From Trebonia sp963759545 (lineage in GTDB: Bacteria > Actinomycetota > Actinomycetes > Streptosporangiales > Streptosporangiaceae), in the NCBI GenBank assembly GCA_963759545.1, contig CAVXAB010000022.1, positions 186,001-250,000 on the forward strand: 64,000 nucleotides of DNA. Reading direction: 5' to 3'. Positions within the stretch are counted from its first letter, which is position 1. Each line of letters opens with the position of its first letter. Below, piece by piece: positions 58,952 through 64,000 of the stretch. Made by a program: the position numbers and the translations under genes. The notes beneath the pieces are model-generated. The model made no database searches, was not told the origin of the DNA, and worked only from the letters and a program-made list of their open reading frames with translations.

Positions 58952-59908
58952 TTACTCCACGTAGAGGCCGACGCAGAACAGGGCCAGCCATGCCACCTCG
59001 CAGCACAGCATGACCACGTCCCGCGTGATCAGGTCTTCCACCGGGCGCACGGTGCGGCGCGCGGTGAGCACGCCGAACCGGACGAGCGCGGCGGCGAGCG
59101 GCAGCGCGGACGCCAGGTGCCACGGCCGGGCGGCGTGTCCCTCGCTGAGCGCCCACATCAGGTAGGTCGCGAGCATGCCGACCCCGATGGTCACCTGCGC
59201 GATGCGCAGCATGTACGGCCGGTACCAGCGCATCACCGGGCGGTGCTTCACCGCGTCCGCGCCCAGGCTGGTCAGCTCGGTGTACCGCTTGGCCACCGTC
59301 ACGCCGAGCGCGCCGAGGCTGCACACCAGCAGGAACCAGACCGACGGCTTCACGTGGGTCGCGGCCGCGCCGCCAAGCACCCGCAGCACGAACCCGGACG
59401 CCACGATCAGCATCTCGACGACCGGGACGTGCTTGAGCTTGAACGAGTAAAGGAACGACGAGCACAGGTACGCCGACGCCGTGACGACGAGCAGCGGCTC
59501 GCGGATCACCACGCCCGCGCCGACCGCGAACAGCGCCGCGAGGACGGCGAGCACGACCGCGTGCTGCTCCGGCAGCGCGCCAGAGGCGATCGGCCGGTTT
59601 CGCTTCACCGGGTGCCGCCGGTCCCGCTCGACGTCGGCGACGTCGTTGACGAAGTAGACCGCGGCCGACGCGCAGCCGAAGGCGAACATGGCGACCAGCG
59701 CGTAGCCGATGCCGTCGTTGCGGCCAAGCGAGGCGCCGGCCAGCGGCGCCGCGAACACCAGCAGGTTCTTCGGCCACTGCCGCGGCCGCGTCGTCATGAT
59801 GGCGGCGCGCAGCCACCGCGCGGGCGAGACGCGGGCAGTCGCGGCGGCGGGCACCGCGGCCTGTGGCCCTGTGTCCTCTCCAGGGGCCGCCGTCTTGTTG
59901 ATGGTCAC
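58952..59908 (-). CDS. decaprenyl-phosphate phosphoribosyltransferase-like UbiA prenyltransferase (DprP)
   Basis: A 318-residue UbiA-superfamily membrane enzyme with about nine helices. The metal motif NDVADVERDRRHPVKRNRP and the second aspartate loop around YTELTSLGADAVKHRPVM fit the branch that moves phosphoribose onto polyprenyl phosphate, the first step to decaprenylphosphoryl arabinose. GTG at 59908 overlaps the glycosidase stop (GTGA). Its neighbour dprE2 supports this assignment over quinone prenyltransferase. Confidence 0.83.
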   Translation of the reverse strand: MTINKTAAPGEDTGPQAAVPAAATARVSPARWLRAAIMTTRPRQWPKNLLVFAAPLAGASLGRNDGIGYALVAMFAFGCASAAVYFVNDVADVERDRRHPVKRNRPIASGALPEQHAVVLAVLAALFAVGAGVVIREPLLVVTASAYLCSSFLYSFKLKHVPVVEMLIVASGFVLRVLGGAAATHVKPSVWFLLVCSLGALGVTVAKRYTELTSLGADAVKHRPVMRWYRPYMLRIAQVTIGVGMLATYLMWALSEGHAARPWHLASALPLAAALVRFGVLTARRTVRPVEDLITRDVVMLCCEVAWLALFCVGLYVE

Positions 59909-61776
59909 CGTGCGTAGACCGCGGTGAAGTCGCGGGTGGACGGGGTGTAGTAGGTGTAGGGGCTGGGCTGCTGGGTCGGCAGCAGCGGCACCGGCGTCGG
60001 GTCGGCCGGGTTGCCCTTGGCCTGGTAGTAGTCGAACTTCATCCAGGCGGGGTTGATGTCCATCTGCATGCCCTCGACGGCGCCGGCCCGCTGCAGCAGC
60101 TCGGCCAGGTCCTGCACGTTGAGCGCCGAGCCGTAGACGTAGACGATCCGGCCGTCCTTGGTGATGCCGAGGCCGGAGCGCCACACGTAGTAGCCGCCGC
60201 CGAGCGTCGCGCCGAAGTTGGTCTCGATGTCCTGGTTGAGGTTCGCCGAGATCTTGCCGTGGTCGACGAGCAGCTTGAGGTTCTGCCTGACGCCCACGAT
60301 CGAGGAGTTCATCGTGAAGTCCCTGCCCCACTCGCCGACCTTGATCGTGCCGTTCTTGTAGTAGACGATCGTCGCGGCGCCCTTGACGAGCGAGCCGTGG
60401 TAGATGCCGTTGAGGTAGAAGCCGCCGCCCGCCGAGTCCAGCTTGAACCCGCCGTTGAACGTGGCGAGCAGGCCCGTGCGCTTGCCCGGCCGGGATGTAG
60501 GACGGCACGCCCCAGCTTGGCTGGTCCCGGGGTCTTCCGTGCCGGGGCGCAGCGAGAACTTGACCAGCCGCTGGTCGATCGACGCGATGCCGTTGACCTG
60601 GGAGGTGTACGTGGCGTCGCGCAGGAACGTGGTCAGGATCGCCGGCTCGCCCTTCACCTTCTCCACCACGCGCCACTGGCCTTCCCCGGCGATCGACGAC
60701 CCGGCCAGGGACTTCAGCGTGGCCGGGATGTCGGGCACGAACGCGTTCTTGGCCTTGCCCTTCGCCGGCTTGGCCGGGGTGAGCGCCTCGCCGCTCGGCA
60801 CGGCGAGCGAGAACGACGGCTTGCCGCCCTTGGGCGGCGGGTTGTAGGACAGCCACTCGCCGAACGTCACGACCGGGCCGAGGTAGTGGTCCCTGGCCCA
60901 TTCCGCGAGGTTCGCCGACACGCCCTGCCCGTTGTTCTTGAACGCCGCCTGCCCGGCGGAGAACATCACGAACACGAGGAAGACCGCGATCACCGCGCTG
61001 GCGATCCGGACGGTGCGGCGGCGGAAGAACCGGCGCGTGCGCCGCAACCGCACCTTGCTGGCCGGCGGGGCGGCGTCCGGTGACGGCTCCCCAGGGAATG
61101 CCGGGCCACCAGGCCCCTGCCCCGGCCCCTGGTAGCGCTCGTCGCCGTATTGCTGGCCGTCGCCGTACCGCTGCGGGTCCTCGTACCGGCGCATGTTCCC
61201 CTGCCCGCGCCCGTCCTGGTAACCGCGGGAGTCGCCGTTGTACCCGTCGTAGCCGTTGGCGCCGCGCGGGTCGCCGTTCCCCTGATGGGCGGCGCCGCGG
61301 CCCTGGTAGTTGAACGTCTGCGTGGGCTGATTGGCGTAGCCCTGGCCCTGGCCAGGGCCGGGTGCGGGGCCGGGCTGGTAGCCCTGCTGCCCGTAGCCCT
61401 GCTCCCCGTAGCCCTGCTGCCCGTAGCCCTGCGGCCCGTAGCGCTGCGTTCCGTGCCCGTTACCGCCCTGGCCGCCGTTACCGCTCTGGCCGCCGTAAGG
61501 CTGCTGCTGACCGCCGTAGGGCTGCTGCTGACCGTAGTCCGCGGGGCCGCCGCGTCCAGGTCCGCCGTACTGACCGTACTGGCCGTACTGCTGCTGCTGA
61601 TCCTGACCAGGAGCGCCGTGCCCGTTGCCGTTATAGGCGTTGGGCCCGTTGTACCCGTTGGATCCGTTGGGTCCGTAACCGTTGTGCTGAGCGCCCTGGT
61701 CGCCGTAGGCCTGCCCGTCATCGGGCTCGTTAGGCCACTCAGGACCTGGTCCGCCACGGGGCACCCGTCGTGACAT
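59905..61776 (-). CDS. membrane-anchored phosphodiester glycosidase (NAGPA-like) with disordered N-terminal tail
   Basis: A 623-residue protein. Residues 1-240 are a Gln/Gly/Tyr/Asn-rich tail with repeats such as YGQQGYGEQGYGQQGY; a helix (VRIASAVIAVFLVFVMF) at about 257-275 anchors it; the outer part has LLATFNGGFKLDSAGGGFYL, GEWGRDFTMNSSIVGVRQNL and MQMDINPAWMKFDYY of the NAGPA/DUF2233 family. Between GTEDPG and GKRTG the reading is off-frame: SWGVPSYIPAG is found in the next frame, so two compensating base errors lie near 60485 and 60515. Confidence 0.82.
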   Translation of the reverse strand: MSRRVPRGGPGPEWPNEPDDGQAYGDQGAQHNGYGPNGSNGYNGPNAYNGNGHGAPGQDQQQQYGQYGQYGGPGRGGPADYGQQQPYGGQQQPYGGQSGNGGQGGNGHGTQRYGPQGYGQQGYGEQGYGQQGYQPGPAPGPGQGQGYANQPTQTFNYQGRGAAHQGNGDPRGANGYDGYNGDSRGYQDGRGQGNMRRYEDPQRYGDGQQYGDERYQGPGQGPGGPAFPGEPSPDAAPPASKVRLRRTRRFFRRRTVRIASAVIAVFLVFVMFSAGQAAFKNNGQGVSANLAEWARDHYLGPVVTFGEWLSYNPPPKGGKPSFSLAVPSGEALTPAKPAKGKAKNAFVPDIPATLKSLAGSSIAGEGQWRVVEKVKGEPAILTTFLRDATYTSQVNGIASIDQRLVKFSLRPGTEDPGTSQAGACRPTSRPGKRTGLLATFNGGFKLDSAGGGFYLNGIYHGSLVKGAATIVYYKNGTIKVGEWGRDFTMNSSIVGVRQNLKLLVDHGKISANLNQDIETNFGATLGGGYYVWRSGLGITKDGRIVYVYGSALNVQDLAELLQRAGAVEGMQMDINPAWMKFDYYQAKGNPADPTPVPLLPTQQPSPYTYYTPSTRDFTAVYAR

Positions 61777-61924
61777 GCTGCATACCTCCCGCGTAGCTCA
61801 GTCCCGCAGGGAAGCTACCCACCTCGGTTGAAGGAATCGTTACGAGCCAATACCCACACTTCGGCCCAGTTACCTGCAGCTTCCGGCGCAATCTATGCGG
61901 GAGCACGGTCGCCCGCGCTAGATG

Positions 61925-62461
61925 TCAGAATATGCGGTCAGTCATCCGGTGCGGGGTGATCTTCACTGGACCGTCCCAATTCGCCGCTCTGATTTCCCTC
62001 ATAGCCAGCTTTCTCGTCGCCACGTCCATTCGGTCGATGAACAGCACGCCGTCCAGGTGGTCGGTCTCGTGCTGCAGGCACCGCGCCAGGACCTCCGTGC
62101 CCACGACCTGGATCGGGTCGCCCCGGTCGGTGAAGCCCCTGGCCACCGTGTTCAGCCGCCGCTTCACGTCGTAGTAGATGCCGGGGAAGGACAGGCACCC
62201 CTCCTCACCGTCCTGCTCCTCCTCGTCGGGGAACTCAAGTACCGGGTTGACGAGGTAGCCGCGCTCGCTGCCCACCGCGTAGGCGAACACTCGCAGGCCG
62301 ACGCCGATCTGCGGTGCGGCGAGCCCGGCGCCCTGTGCGTCATCGAGCGTCTGGGTCAGGTCTTTGACCAGGGAGCGCAGCTGCTTGTCGTAGTCGGTGA
62401 CCGGGTCGGCGGCGGTGCGCAGGATCGGGTCGCCAAACAGCCGGATGTCGCGAATTGCCAT
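61925..62461 (-). CDS. def: peptide deformylase
   Basis: A 178-residue iron/zinc enzyme that removes formyl from new N termini. Motif 1 GAGLAAPQIG, motif 2 EEGCLSFPG and motif 3 QHETDHLDG carry the metal ligands Cys, His and His. ATG at 62461 (MAIRDIRLFGDPILRT) is the family start. It diverges from hsp20 across 149 bases. Confidence 0.96.
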   Translation of the reverse strand: MAIRDIRLFGDPILRTAADPVTDYDKQLRSLVKDLTQTLDDAQGAGLAAPQIGVGLRVFAYAVGSERGYLVNPVLEFPDEEEQDGEEGCLSFPGIYYDVKRRLNTVARGFTDRGDPIQVVGTEVLARCLQHETDHLDGVLFIDRMDVATRKLAMREIRAANWDGPVKITPHRMTDRIF

Positions 62462-62511
62462 GCCTTGAGGGTAGTCGCCACCGGCGCCCGGTAGGCCAGC
62501 TCGCAACTTAT

Positions 62512-62547
62512 TTGACACGAGTCAGTCAAGGAATATACAACTTGAGT
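62512..62547 (+). promoter_or_regulatory. hsp20 promoter with HspR-like half sites
   Basis: TTGACA (62512-62517) and TATACA (62534-62539) are 16 bases apart, a near-consensus housekeeping promoter. AGTCAAG (62524-62530) and CTTGAGT (62541-62547) flank the -10. CTTGAGT is the half site of the HspR operator (HAIR), but here the halves point outward with 10 bases between, the reverse of the usual order. Confidence 0.65.
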
Positions 62548-62610
62548 CGTAAGTTTCCTACGAGTGAAGGGCGAGACCACACCGGGTGGCAGCCCTCTCA
62601 GGAGGTAGCG

Positions 62611-63057
62611 ATGTACCTGACGACTCTCGACCCGATCAGTCGTGACTTCGACCGGATCGTCCGGCGCGCGTTCGGCGGTGCTGTCAACCACGGGGGCTCC
62701 AGCTACGCGCCGGCCCTGCCGATGGACACCGTTCGCCGCGACGGCGAGGTGGTTCTCCGCTTCGACGTGCCAGGCGTGGACCAGGACAAGATCGACGTGA
62801 CCGTCGACAAGGGCGTCCTCACCGTCAGCGCGACGCGCGAGGAGGCCAAGACCGAGGGGGAGAACCCGGTCGTCCGTGAGCGGCTGTTCGGCAGCTTCAC
62901 CCGGCGCGTCCGTCTTTCCGACAACCTGGACGCCGAGGCGATCGAGGCCAGCCACCACGACGGCGTGCTGGAGATCCGCATCCCGGTCCGCGAGGAGGCC
63001 AAGCCGCGCAAGATCACGGTGGGCGCCCCGAGCGAGGCCAAGGAGCTGGCCGGCTAA
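62611..63057 (+). CDS. small heat-shock protein Hsp20 (alpha-crystallin type)
   Basis: A 148-residue holdase. The alpha-crystallin domain runs from about 35 to 125 (LRFDVPGVDQDKIDVTVDKG, FGSFTRRVRLSDNLDAEAIE, DGVLEIRIPV with the I-x-V tail motif IPV). ATG at 62611 follows GGAGGT. The following merR gene very likely encodes its repressor, as in hsp20/MerR pairs. Confidence 0.93.
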   Translation: MYLTTLDPISRDFDRIVRRAFGGAVNHGGSSYAPALPMDTVRRDGEVVLRFDVPGVDQDKIDVTVDKGVLTVSATREEAKTEGENPVVRERLFGSFTRRVRLSDNLDAEAIEASHHDGVLEIRIPVREEAKPRKITVGAPSEAKELAG

Positions 63058-63080
63058 TCAGCGGCCGGTACAGCGAACAG

Positions 63081-63112
63081 GCGGCCAGCGGGGCGAAGGC
63101 ACCGCTGGCCGC
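63081..63112 (+). terminator. hairpin between hsp20 and merR
   Basis: GCGGCCAGCGG (63081-63091) and CCGCTGGCCGC (63102-63112) pair perfectly around a 10-base loop. Lying between two genes of one operon, it can reduce read-through and so lower the amount of regulator relative to chaperone. Confidence 0.65.
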
Positions 63113-63140
63113 TTACCATTTCCGCTGGGAGGTGAGACAC

Positions 63141-63530
63141 GTGGAACTCTTCGACGATGAGAATGCCCCGCTTTACACCGTGGGGCAGGTCGCGGAGATG
63201 CTCTCGCTCAAGCAGGCGTTCCTGCGCCGCATCGACGAGCTTCGCGTTGTCTCGCCGCAGCGCTCCGCGGGCCGCCAGCGCCGCTACACCCGCGTGGAGA
63301 TCCGCATCATCCAGCAGGTGGCCTCGATGGCGGACGAGGGCATGACGCTGTCCGCCATCCGGCGGATCATCGAGCTTGAGCAGCAGCTGGCTGAGGTTGT
63401 CCGCCAGCGTGACGAGCTGTCGGCGCGGCTCTCAGAAGTGTCCTCAGAACGAATGCGGCTTGCTCAGCAGCTCGCCAACTTGCTACAGCGGGCGGCCAGG
63501 GAGCAGCGGCAAGAAGAGCCGGACGCGTAA
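63141..63530 (+). CDS. MerR-family regulator, HspR-like
   Basis: A 129-residue MerR protein. The winged HTH is YTVGQVAEMLSLKQAFLRRI, RRYTRVEIRIIQQVASM; the rest is a coiled coil ending QLANLLQRAAREQRQ. No metal-binding cysteines are seen, so the input is probably heat or a chaperone, as in HspR. GTG at 63141 has GGAGG at 7 bases; GTG 63132 is too close to it. Confidence 0.85.
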   Translation: MELFDDENAPLYTVGQVAEMLSLKQAFLRRIDELRVVSPQRSAGRQRRYTRVEIRIIQQVASMADEGMTLSAIRRIIELEQQLAEVVRQRDELSARLSEVSSERMRLAQQLANLLQRAAREQRQEEPDA

Positions 63531-63576
63531 CTGTTCTCCCTTGGCGGGCGCCTTCCTTGCCGCGGGAAGAGCCGGG

Positions 63577-64000
63577 TCAGCCGTCAGCACCGCGCAGGAG
63601 GGACCGCAGGTTGTCGAGGACGGACAAGTCATCGATGGTGGACGGGACCGGCTCGTCCTTGCCGTTCGCGAGGCCGCGCATGGTCCTCCGCAGGATCTTC
63701 CCCGAACGGGTCTTGGGGAGGGCCGGCACGATGTCGAGCCTGCCGAGCGTGGCGATGGGGCCGATGCGGTCGCGGATCATCTGGGCGAGTTCCGCCGCCA
63801 GCTGTGCCTGTTGCGCGGCGACCCCCGCCTTGAGCACCACCAGGCCGCGCGGGACCTCGCCCTTGATCGCGTCGTTGACGCCGAACACCGCGCACTCGGC
63901 CACCGCCGGGTGGCTGGCCAGGATCTCTTCCATCTCGCCGGTGGACAGCCGGTGGCCCGCCACGTTGATCACGTCATCGATGCGGCCCATGACGTACAGG
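63577..64000 (-). CDS. acyl-CoA ligase, propionate/acetate type (3' part, runs off the window)
   Basis: The last 141 residues of an ANL-family adenylate-forming enzyme. LYVMGRIDDVINVAGHRLST is the hinge and A8 region, and LPKTRSGKILRRTMRGLANG carries the catalytic lysine of the A10 motif. VINVAGHRLSTGEMEEIL is closer to PrpE than to Acs, suggesting propionyl-CoA synthetase. The start lies beyond base 64000. Confidence 0.85.
   Translation of the reverse strand, partial: LYVMGRIDDVINVAGHRLSTGEMEEILASHPAVAECAVFGVNDAIKGEVPRGLVVLKAGVAAQQAQLAAELAQMIRDRIGPIATLGRLDIVPALPKTRSGKILRRTMRGLANGKDEPVPSTIDDLSVLDNLRSLLRGADG

Noticed and set aside
58952..60901. A single 649-residue frame joining dprP with the glycosidase 3' half
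   Set aside because: Its first half is the wrong frame of the glycosidase; dprP starts properly at GTG 59908.
1..64000. CRISPR array, tRNA, rRNA, prophage or IS element
   Set aside because: No regularly spaced repeats, cloverleaf sequences, integrase or transposase genes were seen.

Overview
The window reads as the chromosome of a high-GC filamentous-type actinobacterium. The indicators are an exact SigR/RsrA pair, a WhiB1 next to a PdtaS-type kinase, a fused 2-oxoglutarate decarboxylase (Kgd), Ni-superoxide dismutase with its maturation protease, a SigF-type sigma factor with an RsbW-like kinase, many GTG/TTG starts and GTGA/ATGA overlaps. An order such as Streptosporangiales fits the mix, but that is inference. 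I see no rRNA, tRNA, CRISPR array, prophage or IS transposase.

Layout. 1-3.1 kb: glycosyltransferase, methyltransferase and alpha-toroid protein in one operon. 3.1-6.1 kb: ABC exporter operon with a GntR regulator fused to the ATPase and a decayed duplicate permease. 6.7-17 kb: single metabolic genes, a LuxR-type two-component system, DapC-like aminotransferase, nitrilase, short-chain dehydrogenases and an anchored propeller protein. 17-25 kb: kgd, a DUF4097/PadR pair, a TetR-regulated dehydrogenase. 25-31.5 kb: a penicillin-binding protein, alcohol dehydrogenase-like protein, malic enzyme and a membrane-anchored CbbX-like AAA ATPase. 32-43 kb: APC permease, sodX/sodN, rsbW/sigF, lipid kinase, whiB1/pdtaS, GntR, DUF3311/mctP. 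43-48.8 kb: a TPP enzyme, two HD-domain membrane proteins, rsrA/sigR. 49-57 kb: methyltransferase, DksA-like, SRAP, aroA/rsgA, hisN, a family A DNA polymerase. 57-64 kb: lone pyrH, dprE2/dprP/phosphodiester glycosidase, def, hsp20/merR, and the end of a prpE-like ligase.

Two things stand out. First, a dispersed composite repeat (a stem-loop whose arms vary but still pair, followed by a G6-TAC-G6 module) occurs about eight times. Two copies sit in frame inside coding sequences (a DUF4097 protein and the N terminus of a methyltransferase), and a related block forms the overlapping C-terminal tails of two convergent genes. Second, three CGTGA-N6-TCACA palindromes (Crp-like) lie upstream of the APC permease, whiB1 and the DUF3311/mctP operon, suggesting a small Crp-type regulon linking transport with redox control.

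At least eight genes carry one-base frameshifts, several in short runs of C, G or GC. The density suggests consensus errors in the assembly rather than decay, except for the duplicate permease, which has a real internal deletion. Starts were chosen from Shine-Dalgarno spacing and family N termini, so several differ from the longest reading frame.
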